Below, one piece after another: positions 8,003 through 15,531 of a stretch of 55,181 nucleotides of DNA. The translations under genes and the position numbers were made by a program. The DNA is from an uncultured Lachnospiraceae bacterium (lineage in GTDB: Bacteria; Bacillota; Clostridia; Lachnospirales; Lachnospiraceae). The notes beneath the pieces were generated by a model. That model was given only the letters and a program-made list of their open reading frames with translations. It was not told where the DNA came from and searched no databases. The stretch's first letter is position 1. Each line of letters starts with the position of its first letter. The stretch is from the NCBI GenBank assembly GCA_947629525.1, contig CANREB010000012.1:1-55181 (forward strand), written 5' to 3'.

Positions 8003-9325
8003 TTAATGAGGACAGGGATTATAAGTTATAGTGTTTTTTAATTCCCCTTTTTTCACTGATGAACATTTTGAACAGATAAGCGCGTCATATACTTTTACTA
8101 CACATCCTCCGCTGCCATCTTTTTTATGTTCATTAAGTGTTCCATGTATGGAGAAGTCATGGAAGCAGATTCTGCGTTCACTTTTACGGGTGTATGATAT
8201 ATCATAGACATTGCCGTTGTCATCTGTAAAAAAATAATCTGATGGCAGACTCATATTGTCTTCGGACGTTCTAATTGTAAAATCAGATTCTGCGTCAAGT
8301 TCGCCCTCTGCATCTAAAATTATTTTTGGCGGATCATAGGCAAAAACTGTCATTCCGCCGCTCAGACATATGAATGCTGTTATAACAGCAGACAATACTG
8401 TTTTGTATTTTCTTTCTTTTTTCATTTCTAAAATCCTCCTCTTATATGTTCGTTTGTTTCTGTGATTGGCTATGCCCATAACAAACCTGTTTTTGACATT
8501 GCCTTTGCTTTTGTTTTGCACTGCAAGTCTTAAAATCAACTCTCCGTATTTTCTGCGTTCCCCCTCTCCTTTTCCACTGATTACAACACTGTCACAGTAC
8601 ATTTCGCTAATAATAGAAAGTTCAAAAAACATAATGTAGGCAAACGGATTATACCAGTGAACAGCTATAACCAATAATCCCATATATCTTATCAGTAAAT
8701 CATGATGCTTAATATGCGCCAGTTCATGCTGCAGCATATATTTATATTCATCTGTATTTATTTCATTTCGATATTTTGGAAATATAAGAATAGGAAATAA
8801 AATTCCGCTTACTATCGGTGAAGTACAGTATTCAGAGCATATTAATCTCACATATTTTTCTATGCACATTTCTTTCTTCACTTTAGTAAAAATTTCCTGT
8901 TCAAAACCTGTAGGTTTTTCAGCTCCAATAAGACAGATTTTTTCCCATTTTCGATATTGGAGCCATTGTTTCCATATTACAACAATTGAAAAAGTTAAAA
9001 TAATACAAATTAACACCAGTATATATCTGACTTTTGGTGAAAGCTTCGTAAGACCGCGGCTGACGATAATTGTATATTGTATATCCATGCCATCTAAAAA
9101 TGTGTTTATCTTTTCCTGAATTTGAGGAAAAAAACGGTATATTATACTCATTATCAAATATTTGGCGGATGGTATTGGAATTAAATAAAAGCAAATTGCT
9201 ATTTTTAAAATACCGTACTGCCATTTTAATGAAAGATATTTTTCTGTTAGCGAGTATATCAGAATATACAGGATAAAAATCATGCTTCCCGCCATCGACA
9301 TAATGAAAAGAAGATTTTGACGCAT
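8003..9325 (-). CDS. M56 family membrane metallopeptidase (BlaR1/MecR1-like sensor)
   Basis: A 440-residue integral-membrane zinc protease. The N-terminal ~200 residues hold several hydrophobic segments, the zinc motif HELAHIKHHD is at about residue 200, and the third-ligand region follows (ISEMYCDSVV). A further hydrophobic segment (TVLSAVITAFICLSGGMTVF) leads to an extracellular tail of about 110 residues. That tail does not look like the penicillin-binding domain of BlaR1: it lacks an obvious SxxK and is Cys-rich (ALICSKCSS). In BlaR1/MecR1 systems ligand binding outside activates the protease, which inactivates a BlaI-type repressor; the repressor gene follows directly. The ribosome site GAGGT lies 8 nt before the ATG. 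The ligand is unknown. Confidence 0.85.
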   Translation of the reverse strand: MRQNLLFIMSMAGSMIFILYILIYSLTEKYLSLKWQYGILKIAICFYLIPIPSAKYLIMSIIYRFFPQIQEKINTFLDGMDIQYTIIVSRGLTKLSPKVRYILVLICIILTFSIVVIWKQWLQYRKWEKICLIGAEKPTGFEQEIFTKVKKEMCIEKYVRLICSEYCTSPIVSGILFPILIFPKYRNEINTDEYKYMLQHELAHIKHHDLLIRYMGLLVIAVHWYNPFAYIMFFELSIISEMYCDSVVISGKGEGERRKYGELILRLAVQNKSKGNVKNRFVMGIANHRNKRTYKRRILEMKKERKYKTVLSAVITAFICLSGGMTVFAYDPPKIILDAEGELDAESDFTIRTSEDNMSLPSDYFFTDDNGNVYDISYTRKSERRICFHDFSIHGTLNEHKKDGSGGCVVKVYDALICSKCSSVKKGELKNTITYNPCPH

Positions 9326-9374
9326 ATATACTACCTCAAATCCATTCGGATAAAAGATTTATAATATTTATTAA

Positions 9375-9410
9375 AATGTATTAGAATATATTAGAAAAAA
9401 ATAATACATT
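9375..9410. promoter_or_regulatory. Inverted repeat upstream of the M56 gene, candidate repressor operator
   Basis: AATGTATTA (9375-9383) and TAATACATT (9402-9410) are exact inverted repeats with 18 nt between them, about 50-85 nt upstream of the M56 start. The spacer also contains a short direct repeat (TATTAGAA, ATATTAGAA). The position suits a BlaI-type operator, but the half-sites are arranged TGTA...TACA, not the usual TACA-TGTA. Confidence 0.4.
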
Positions 9411-9482
9411 CTGATAAATACTATAGTCGGATTAGCATAATTTGTCAATATTATTTTTTATCGAATTTTTACAATATTCCGT

Positions 9483-9511
9483 TTTCAAAGGACAAATACA
9501 GGTGATATAAT
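9483..9511 (+). promoter_or_regulatory. Sigma-A-like promoter of the MgtC-family gene
   Basis: TTTCAA (9483-9488) and TATAAT (9506-9511), 17-nt spacer, 34 nt before the start codon. Confidence 0.5.
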
Positions 9512-9545
9512 AAATTAATCAGCGGCATCATTTGGGAGGTAAAAA

Positions 9546-10226
9546 ATGTTTACAGACTATTTCACGGAATGGACATGGCAGAATATATTGATAAGAATAT
9601 TCGCCGCACTGGCAGTCGGCGCTGTTATTGGCATAGACAGGGGCGCCAAACGGCGCGGCGGCGGCGCACGCACTACGATCACAGTATGTCTTGGAGCGGC
9701 AATGGTCATGCTTATGGAGCAGTATCTCGAACGCATTTACGGAAGTCAGGTGAATGTGACGAGAATAGCCGCGCAGGTAGTGAGCGGTGTAGGTTTTTTA
9801 GGCGCGGGTTCAATACTTGTATCGGGACATCAGATAAAGGGACTGACATCTGCGGCAAGCATATGGACATGTGCATGTGTAGGTCTTGCGATAGGCATAG
9901 GCTTTATTGACTGCGCCGTGATTTTGACGCTTTTTTGGTTATTTGGCGTGCATATCGCACCGTTTATTGAGGATAAACTGTATAAACATTCAAAATATAT
10001 GACGCTCTATATAGAACTTGAGGACGGCAAGGCGATCACTGCCGTGTCACGACGGTTAAAAGACGACGAGTGCGTGATAGATACTTTCGACGTGGATAAG
10101 CCAAAAGCGAAAGGACAGAAATTTCAAGTTATGACGACTTTTAAAATTCCAAGGCACATTAACAAAGAGGAATATCTGAGGCTGATACAGGACATGAAGG
10201 GAGTCTTGTCGGTCAGCGAGGTTTAA
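9546..10226 (+). CDS. MgtC/SapB family membrane protein
   Basis: A 226-residue protein with four to five N-terminal membrane segments carrying the MgtC core: VGAVIGIDRGAKRRGGGART, RIAAQVVSGVGFLGAGSI and IKGLTSAASIW. The C-terminal ~80 residues form a soluble ACT-like domain (YMTLYIELEDGKAITAVSR, GVLSVSEV). MgtC proteins affect growth at low magnesium and modulate membrane ATPase or phosphate physiology; the C-terminal domain places this one in the longer subgroup. The ribosome site GGGAGGT lies 6 nt before the ATG. It is followed by a small unknown gene and a MATE transporter on the same strand. Confidence 0.9.
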   Translation: MFTDYFTEWTWQNILIRIFAALAVGAVIGIDRGAKRRGGGARTTITVCLGAAMVMLMEQYLERIYGSQVNVTRIAAQVVSGVGFLGAGSILVSGHQIKGLTSAASIWTCACVGLAIGIGFIDCAVILTLFWLFGVHIAPFIEDKLYKHSKYMTLYIELEDGKAITAVSRRLKDDECVIDTFDVDKPKAKGQKFQVMTTFKIPRHINKEEYLRLIQDMKGVLSVSEV

Positions 10227-10314
10227 ATAATATAATACAAATATGAAATTACAGTGACAAAATCGTCTGTGGTGTGGTAAACTGAAATACAAAGAAAAGT
10301 AAAGGACACACAAA

Positions 10315-10524
10315 ATGGAAGAACAGTCATACGGATACTTTGAACAGGCGCTTTCAAATTTCACAAAGGACTTTGCTTACGGAGGGGCGATACGCCATCT
10401 CGTAGACCATGGTTATACGGTTGATAGGATAATTAAGGAATTTAATTATCCTATTTCGCGTGAGTCTATTGAAAAAATGGTTAATCAGTACCTTGCCGAA
10501 AAGGAAAAGAAAAATTCAAAGTAA
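10315..10524 (+). CDS. Small conserved-looking hypothetical protein (69 aa)
   Basis: A small, soluble, charged protein I do not recognise. The segment YGGAIRHLVDHGYTVDRIIK, followed by EFNYPISRESIEKMVNQYL, has the spacing of two helices with a turn and could be a helix-turn-helix-like fold (inference). The ribosome site is AAAGGA 11 nt upstream. It lies 88 nt after the MgtC gene and 40 nt before the MATE gene on the same strand, so it is probably cotranscribed. Third-position base use matches its neighbours, which supports real coding. Confidence 0.65.
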   Translation: MEEQSYGYFEQALSNFTKDFAYGGAIRHLVDHGYTVDRIIKEFNYPISRESIEKMVNQYLAEKEKKNSK

Positions 10525-10564
10525 TATCAACAAATAATATCAACATAGAAATGGGGCATAAAAA

Positions 10565-11902
10565 ATGGACAAATCAAAGGCATATTATGACAAAATGACG
10601 CAGACACCGCTGGTAAAGCTGATTGTATCGCTCGGCATACCTACGACAATATCTATGCTGGTGACGAACATCTACAATATGGTAGATACATATTTTGTAG
10701 GCACGCTCGGAGAAAGCCCACAGGCTGCCACGGGCATTTTGTTTACCCTGCAGGCAATCATACAGGCGCTCGCTTTTATGCTCGGACAGGGCTCAGGCAC
10801 AATGGTATCAAAGTCGCTTGCCGACAGGAATGACAAGGAAGCATCACAGTATGTTTCCACAGGCTTTTTTACAGGTCTTAGTTTTGGGCTTGTGCTTATG
10901 GTATTAGGTCTTATATTTTTGACGCCTTTTATGGTGCTGCTCGGAAGTACGCAGACAATCCTTCCGTACGCAAAGCAGTACGGCGCCTGCGTGCTTTTAA
11001 GCTGTCCCGCGGCGATAGGCTCGTTTGTGCTTAACAACAATCTCCGCTATGAGGGCAAATCTTTCTATGCCATGATAGGGCTTGTCACGGGCGGCATTTT
11101 AAATATATTCGGCGATTATGTGCTGATAGTGGTATTTGAGCTCGGCGTGCTTGGAGCGGGTATATCCACTGCCGTTTCGCAGATTATCAGCTTTTTTATA
11201 TTGCTTTATTTCTTTGAAAAAATGGCGCAGAGCAGCATAAGACTTTCGTTTGTCAGCAGAAAGACGGGCGTATATCTCACGATATGCAGGGTTGGCTTTC
11301 CCGCGCTGATAAGGCAGGGATTAAGCTCAATCTCAAACGGTCTGCTGAACAACCTCACAAGACCATACGGAGACGCCGCTATAGCTGCGATGAGCGTGGT
11401 AAACAGGTTCAGCGCGTTTGTGATGTGCGTAGGTCTTGGCATAGGACAGGGGTATCAGCCCGTCGCGTCCTTCAACTATCAGGCAAAGGAGTACCAGCGC
11501 GTGAAAAAAGGTCTGATCGTTACCATGGGGATAGGTTTTATTTTCATATCGTGTCTTGCCGTGCCCGGTTTTATCTTTGCGGATAAAATAGTTTATCTTT
11601 TCCAAAAGCATCAGGAGGTAATAGAGATAGGCACGCCCGCGCTCAGGTGCGCATGTGTGGGTACGGTGTTCCTCACGCTGTCCGTGCCTGTAAATATGCT
11701 GTATCAAAGCATCAGGAAGGCAGGGCTGTCGTCGTTTTTGTCGCTTTTGCGTTCAGGGTTAATGTTTATACCGACGCTTTTGATTACGACGAAGCTTTTC
11801 GGGCTTACAGGCATACAGATTTCACAGCCTGCGGCTGACATAATGACAGGGCTTGTCAGTATTCCGTTTATAGTGGCGTTTTTACGAAAAAATTTTGATT
11901 GA
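10565..11902 (+). CDS. MATE family efflux transporter
   Basis: A 445-residue, twelve-segment polyspecific exporter that usually runs on a Na+ or H+ gradient. Typical features are the N-terminal TPLVKLIVSLGIPTTISMLV, the YNMVDTYFVG motif in the first repeat, and the symmetric second repeat beginning near LTICRVGFPALIRQG, with GIGQGYQPVASFNYQAKEY. Length and repeat layout are normal. The ribosome site is weak (GGGGCAT). The substrate cannot be inferred from sequence. Confidence 0.92.
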   Translation: MDKSKAYYDKMTQTPLVKLIVSLGIPTTISMLVTNIYNMVDTYFVGTLGESPQAATGILFTLQAIIQALAFMLGQGSGTMVSKSLADRNDKEASQYVSTGFFTGLSFGLVLMVLGLIFLTPFMVLLGSTQTILPYAKQYGACVLLSCPAAIGSFVLNNNLRYEGKSFYAMIGLVTGGILNIFGDYVLIVVFELGVLGAGISTAVSQIISFFILLYFFEKMAQSSIRLSFVSRKTGVYLTICRVGFPALIRQGLSSISNGLLNNLTRPYGDAAIAAMSVVNRFSAFVMCVGLGIGQGYQPVASFNYQAKEYQRVKKGLIVTMGIGFIFISCLAVPGFIFADKIVYLFQKHQEVIEIGTPALRCACVGTVFLTLSVPVNMLYQSIRKAGLSSFLSLLRSGLMFIPTLLITTKLFGLTGIQISQPAADIMTGLVSIPFIVAFLRKNFD

Positions 11903-11926
11903 CGAAGATTTTGGGGGCGGTCTGAT

Positions 11927-12502
11927 ATGGCGTTGACACAGCTTCAGAAGCTTGAACTGAATAAGAGAGTGGATAAAATATTGAATGCCCCCGTGAATGC
12001 GACCATAAAGGGGCAGCAGCCGGAAATGGCGTTTGTGCTTGACTTGAGCTCGGATTTAGACTACATTGACAGCACATTAAAGGATGCGGCATCCTCATTA
12101 AAGGCGCATGATAAAATTTTTCAAAATATACGCAGTAACATAGTATACCGGAGTATGGAAAAAATAGAAACAAAAGTGACAGCAATGTCATTTATACAGC
12201 TTGGAAAAGCGACTGAAAATTTAAATATAGTAAAATCCGAAGAAGCTGTACTGAAAGCGCAAAGCCACAGCAACGGTTTTGATGATTTATGCGCATACCT
12301 AAAGCTCTACCACGCAAGATGCAGATGCATCCTGCTGTTTACCGATAAGCCTGATAAGCTTATTGAAAGTTCGATCAGAGATAAAGCAATAGAAAGCTTA
12401 AACCCTTTTTTAAAGCATAGGCTGCTTATAATCACCCCCGAAAAAATGATAACAGGGGCGGAAATTTTGATGAAACTTATAAATTTGCCTAATCAATCAT
12501 AG
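11927..12502 (+). CDS. Hypothetical protein, possibly VWA-like
   Basis: A 191-residue soluble protein, not recognised with confidence. MAFVLDLSSDLDYID resembles the first MIDAS strand of a von Willebrand A fold (DxSxS, with the last Ser changed), and CILLFTDKPDKL resembles a later strand ending in TD; LLIITPEKMITGAEILM could be the last strand and helix. The full MIDAS set is not evident, so the match is tentative. It starts 24 nt after the MATE gene, marking the start of the accessory stretch before the Fic gene. Ribosome site GGGGG about 8 nt upstream. Confidence 0.6.
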   Translation: MALTQLQKLELNKRVDKILNAPVNATIKGQQPEMAFVLDLSSDLDYIDSTLKDAASSLKAHDKIFQNIRSNIVYRSMEKIETKVTAMSFIQLGKATENLNIVKSEEAVLKAQSHSNGFDDLCAYLKLYHARCRCILLFTDKPDKLIESSIRDKAIESLNPFLKHRLLIITPEKMITGAEILMKLINLPNQS

Positions 12503-12530
12503 TGCATAAAAATGAATGGAGGTAATCAAT

Positions 12531-13322
12531 TTGAGCGACTACAATCCGCCTTTTCACATAACAGAAAAAATGACACTATTGATAGCAGAAATTAGTGAAC
12601 ATATTGGTCGAATTACCGTCTTGCAGGGGGGAACAATCAGTCCGCATTTGCGCCGTGAAAACCGTATCAGAACAATCCACTCCTCTTTGGCAATTGAGCA
12701 TAATTCACTTTCGCTGGAACAAGTAACGGCTATTCTTGATGGCAAGCGAATCCTTGGCAATCCAAATGAAATAAAGGAAGTACAGAACGCTTATCAGGCA
12801 TATGAACTTATGCTGCAATTAGACCCCTCCTCCATAGATGATCTTCTGAAGGCACATAGATTGATGATGAACGGGCTTGTGCCGGAAAATGGGAAATTCC
12901 GTTCCGGCGGCGTAGGTGTTTTTGATGGTGAGGTGCTTATCCATATGGCTCTTCCCGCGGAATTTGTCCCGCAGCACATTCATAACCTCTTTGAGTGGTA
13001 CCATGCATCTGAATTGCATCCACTAATTAAGAGTGCTGTTTTTCACTATGAATTTGAATTTATCCACCCTTTTACAGATGGTAACGGGCGCATGGGCAGG
13101 ATGTGGCATAGTCTCCTTCTCGGCAAATGGAAGGAACTCTTTTTCTGGCTTCCAATTGAGGAATTAATTCAGTCGCGCCAAAAAGAATATTATGATGCGC
13201 TAGGCGCTGCTGATGTTCAGGCAGACAGTTCCGGTTTCGTAGAATTGATGCTTGAGATTATCCGCGACAGCTTGAAGGAAGTCACGGTTGTAGGTTGCCG
13301 TAGCGATCAAGATAGCGACTAA
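12531..13322 (+). CDS. Fic family protein, separated from its winged-helix tail by an in-frame stop
   Basis: The Fic motif HPFTDGNGRMGR (about residues 178-189) is complete, so AMP-transfer chemistry is possible. An N-terminal SLAIEH near residue 50 resembles the class II inhibitory helix ([S/T]xxxE[G/N]) with the last position changed. The preferred start is the TTG at 12531, 8 nt after GGAGG; the in-frame ATG at 12516 overlaps that site. The frame ends at TAA 13320-13322 inside a linker (SDQDSD, then VTDQDK after the stop) of a type that normally leads into a C-terminal winged helix. That winged helix is still encoded in frame downstream, so the visible ORF is a truncated Fic protein that may still fold. 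Confidence 0.85.
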   Translation: MSDYNPPFHITEKMTLLIAEISEHIGRITVLQGGTISPHLRRENRIRTIHSSLAIEHNSLSLEQVTAILDGKRILGNPNEIKEVQNAYQAYELMLQLDPSSIDDLLKAHRLMMNGLVPENGKFRSGGVGVFDGEVLIHMALPAEFVPQHIHNLFEWYHASELHPLIKSAVFHYEFEFIHPFTDGNGRMGRMWHSLLLGKWKELFFWLPIEELIQSRQKEYYDALGAADVQADSSGFVELMLEIIRDSLKEVTVVGCRSDQDSD

Positions 13323-13545
13323 GTAACCGACCAAGATAAAATTTCGATTGACCGACTTTTATCTGCCCTTAGCGAGGATACTCTTTCGGCTTCTCAACTC
13401 ATGGAACGGCTTGGTCTTTCACATCGACCAACCTTCCGTAAAAATTATCTGAATCCCGCATTGGAGCAAAAGCTTATTGAGCGCACGATTCCGGATAAGC
13501 CGAACAACAAAAACCGGAAATATCGGAAATGCAAACAAGAACTTG
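13323..13545 (+). pseudogene. Detached C-terminal winged-helix part of the Fic protein
   Basis: In the same frame as the Fic gene and directly after its TAA, the sequence reads VTDQDKISIDRLLSALSEDT, then SASQLMERLGLSHRPTFRKN and PALEQKLIERTIPDKPNN, ending near RKYRK. This is the winged-helix tail common in large bacterial Fic proteins. An internal ATG at 13401 opens a 95-residue ORF, but it has no good ribosome site. The frame runs into a terminator at 13546, so the final residues may also be altered. Confidence 0.7.
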
Positions 13546-13578
13546 ACATGAGTGTCAGAAATGGCGCTCATGTTTTTC
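13546..13578 (+). terminator. Rho-independent terminator after the Fic locus
   Basis: The 11-bp stem ACATGAGTGTC (13546-13556) / GGCGCTCATGT (13563-13573) includes two G-T pairs, has a 6-nt loop and is followed by TTTTCTC. Confidence 0.65.
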
Positions 13579-13584
13579 TCTTCA

Positions 13585-13765
13585 AAATCATTAATTTCAA
13601 TTCCATAAAATTGTCTGATAGATACCGGTATGGAATTTGTTCATCTTGCAATTCATTAAGAATGTTATTCTCTAATCTGCGAAGCTAGATATAGGTTTCC
13701 GTCAGGAAATTTCCGGAACCACATGCCGGATCTATGTTCTTTGTGATTTTAATACAAATGTAAAA
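13585..13765 (-). pseudogene. Relic of a DNA adenine methyltransferase (NPPY-class, class I SAM)
   Basis: On the minus strand the sequence encodes NIDPACGSGNFLTETYI, the SAM-binding motif I of large N6-adenine DNA methyltransferases of restriction systems. A TAG follows, then LRRLENNILNELQDE in the same frame and, after a frameshift, QFYGIEINDF, the next motif of that family. Both ends are missing. It is a fragment of perhaps one tenth of the original gene, cut off on one side by the Fic terminator. Confidence 0.75.
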
Positions 13766-13811
13766 CTGTTGATAAAACTTGATATGACAAATCACTATCT
13801 TTAAAAACTTC

Positions 13812-14126
13812 TCATAATTCTGCTATCATTTTTACTTTTAGCGGTTTTGATGTAAGAAATTCTGCATTTGCATCCATTGTTGTCCTCGGATGTTGGTAAA
13901 TATCAACTCCGATCTTTATGGGTTCGCTAATAACATATAAGTACCCTTTTTCGATACCGTTATGAAATACTGTCCCATTGTCGTCATAGCACAAAAGAGT
14001 CGGCTTGTGAGAAAAAGCTTCCGCCAACGCTTTCCATTGTGTGATCGTACTGCCTTCCCTCAAAATATTAAACTTTACATTTGAGCCATGATACCAAATT
14101 CCATCATACTTGATTTCTAATACCAT
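13812..14126 (-). CDS. YHGS-motif small protein, possibly ADP-ribosyltransferase-like fold
   Basis: The conserved-looking part starts at the ATG at 14126 (MVLEIKYDGIWYHGSN), with GGGGGAG 6 nt upstream, and gives 104 residues; the frame stays open upstream to 14417 but with unconvincing sequence. Features are YHGSNVKFNILREGSTIT, ALAEAFSHKPTLLCYDD, HNGIEKGYLYVI and a tail TSKPLKVKMIAEL. The order (YHG near the start, a middle Y-V strand, a final S-x-PL-x-V strand) recalls small Arr-type ADP-ribosyltransferases; this is an inference from pattern only. It stands alone between relics and may belong to a toxin or defence context. Confidence 0.55.
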   Translation of the reverse strand: MVLEIKYDGIWYHGSNVKFNILREGSTITQWKALAEAFSHKPTLLCYDDNGTVFHNGIEKGYLYVISEPIKIGVDIYQHPRTTMDANAEFLTSKPLKVKMIAEL

Positions 14127-14292
14127 CTCTGCTCCCCCCTCGTATTTCAGCATATTGAAATATACCGCAAAAGCGAATGTGTTTTCCTCCCAGATCTCGA
14201 TTTGCCGGGCGGTAATAGCCATCCATTTATCACAACAGCGGTGAGGATTTCTTTTATTTGCTCCTTTGAAGAACAAAAATATAGCGTTCTTA

Positions 14293-14400
14293 CTAAAATG
14301 CCGGGAATTGTATAAATTCAACCTTGTCTCCGTCAGCAACGCCAACATACATTTCCGCCGTATATTTTCCCTTCTCCAAATAATGCTCAATGTCATTATC
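14293..14400 (-). pseudogene. Short orphan coding remnant
   Basis: A 34-codon minus-strand frame reads IEHYLEKGKYTAEMYVGVAD then GDKVEFIQFPAF and ends in TAG at 14293-14295. It has protein-like composition but no start codon, and its upstream end coincides with the left boundary of the duplicated Rpn unit (14387), which apparently cut it. The family is not recognised. The stretch 14127-14292 between it and the YHGS gene has an open frame (ARQIEIWEENTFAFAVYFN) that may belong to the YHGS gene. Confidence 0.4.
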
Positions 14401-15308
14401 TTACCACAAATAAACACACAATTCCATTAAATTCTGCTTAATCTCCCGTTGTTTTGTCCTTAGCAATTGTTTGCTGAAATACCGCGCGCTTCTTGAATTT
14501 GCAATAAAAAAATGGTATGATAAAACCACAAAAAAGAAAGGGATAATATATGGCAAATATATATGACGGGGCATTCCGCACAATCTTAAATGACTGCCGA
14601 AAACTGATCATACCCGTAATTAATGAGATTTTCGGGGAAACATATACAGGGGAAGAAGAAATACAGTTTTTTCCCAATGAGCATTTTATAGACCAGCAGG
14701 ACGAAGCGGATAAAGAACGCATCACAGATACAAATTTCACAGTTTTTGGAAAGACGCCAAAGAAATACCATATTGAATGTGAAAGCAGCCTGCCGGATGG
14801 GAGAATTACAATAAGGCTCTTTGAGTATGATGCGCAGATAGCTCTTGATGAGGGCGAAGTTACAGAGGAGACTCTGACAGTGACATTTCCCAATACGGCG
14901 GTTCTGTACCTTCGGACTTACGAAAAGACGTCGGACAAAATGAAATATGTGATTATCACGCCGGGCGGAACGGTACAGTATGATGTACCGATTATGAAAG
15001 TGCAGAAGTATTCGCTTAATGATATTTTTGAAAAACATCTGCTGATACTGATACCGTTTTACATTTTCTCACATGAGAAAAGCTTTCCGGAGTATAATAG
15101 CAATAAGCAGAAACTGGCAGAATTAAAGGCAGAATATCAGAAAATCTTGGAAAAACTTGACGGACTGGAACAGCAGGGAGTGATCGGGGCGTTTGATAAG
15201 CGGACGATCATAGAGCTTTCCGGTGATGTGATCAAAGAAATCGCACAGAAATATGAGAATGTGCAGAAAGGTGTAGGTGACATTATGGGCGGAGCATTGA
15301 TTGAAACA
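14387..15308 (+). repeat. Direct repeat copy 1 (promoter plus 5' part of the Rpn gene)
   Basis: 14387-15308 is nearly identical to 15672-16593 at a constant offset of 1285 nt, with few base changes. The unit covers the upstream region, the promoter and about 250 codons of the Rpn gene. Identity ends abruptly inside the gene. Confidence 0.9.
14493..14521 (+). promoter_or_regulatory. Sigma-A-like promoter of Rpn copy 1
   Basis: TTGAAT (14493-14498) and TATGAT (14516-14521) with a 17-nt spacer, 28 nt before the ATG. Confidence 0.6.
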
Positions 15309-15455
15309 AGCGCAAGGAAGTTAAAAAATGAAGCAAACAAGGAAACTGCAATTAAGATGATAAAAAGAGGGAAAATGACGATTGAGGAAATAGCAGAGGA
15401 TACAGGTCTTAGCGTAGCAGAAGTAGAGCAACTTGCAAAGCTTCAGACAGTATAA
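14550..15455 (+). CDS. Rpn family recombination-promoting nuclease / PD-(D/E)XK transposase-like protein, copy 1
   Basis: A 301-residue protein of the PD-(D/E)XK nuclease family often labelled transposase. The putative catalytic core is ITDTNFTVFGKTPKKYHIEC (Asp near residue 57, Glu pair in HIECESS near 75). A coiled helical middle (QKLAELKAEYQKILEKLDGL) precedes a short C-terminal helical module (MTIEEIAEDTGLSVAEVEQL) like a small helix-turn-helix. The ribosome site is AAAGGGA. Rpn proteins act as DNA nucleases in E. coli, promote recombination and have been linked to phage defence. The N-terminal 250 codons are duplicated 1285 nt downstream, but the C-terminal module differs from that copy. 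An internal ATG (15285) has an AGGTG site before it. Confidence 0.85.
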   Translation: MANIYDGAFRTILNDCRKLIIPVINEIFGETYTGEEEIQFFPNEHFIDQQDEADKERITDTNFTVFGKTPKKYHIECESSLPDGRITIRLFEYDAQIALDEGEVTEETLTVTFPNTAVLYLRTYEKTSDKMKYVIITPGGTVQYDVPIMKVQKYSLNDIFEKHLLILIPFYIFSHEKSFPEYNSNKQKLAELKAEYQKILEKLDGLEQQGVIGAFDKRTIIELSGDVIKEIAQKYENVQKGVGDIMGGALIETSARKLKNEANKETAIKMIKRGKMTIEEIAEDTGLSVAEVEQLAKLQTV

Positions 15456-15531
15456 GGCAGAATGAAAATTTTATATTGCGGCTATCGGATAGGATTAACG
15501 AAACCACTTACCCGCATGATGGAGAAAGCGC

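Noticed and set aside
8003..9325. M56 protein as a true beta-lactam sensor (BlaR1)
   Set aside because: The extracellular tail is short and Cys-rich, with no SxxK or KTG motifs of a penicillin-binding domain, and no beta-lactamase gene is nearby.
7604..13322. Use of TAG or TAA as sense codons, suggested by in-frame stops in the BlaI, Fic and methyltransferase frames
   Set aside because: Intact core genes end normally at TAA, TAG or TGA and contain none inside. The stops fall only in decaying accessory genes.
14438..14893. Minus-strand ORFs opposite the two Rpn genes, present in both copies (also 15723-16178)
   Set aside because: They are duplicated only because the plus-strand gene is duplicated; composition is that of a shadow frame.
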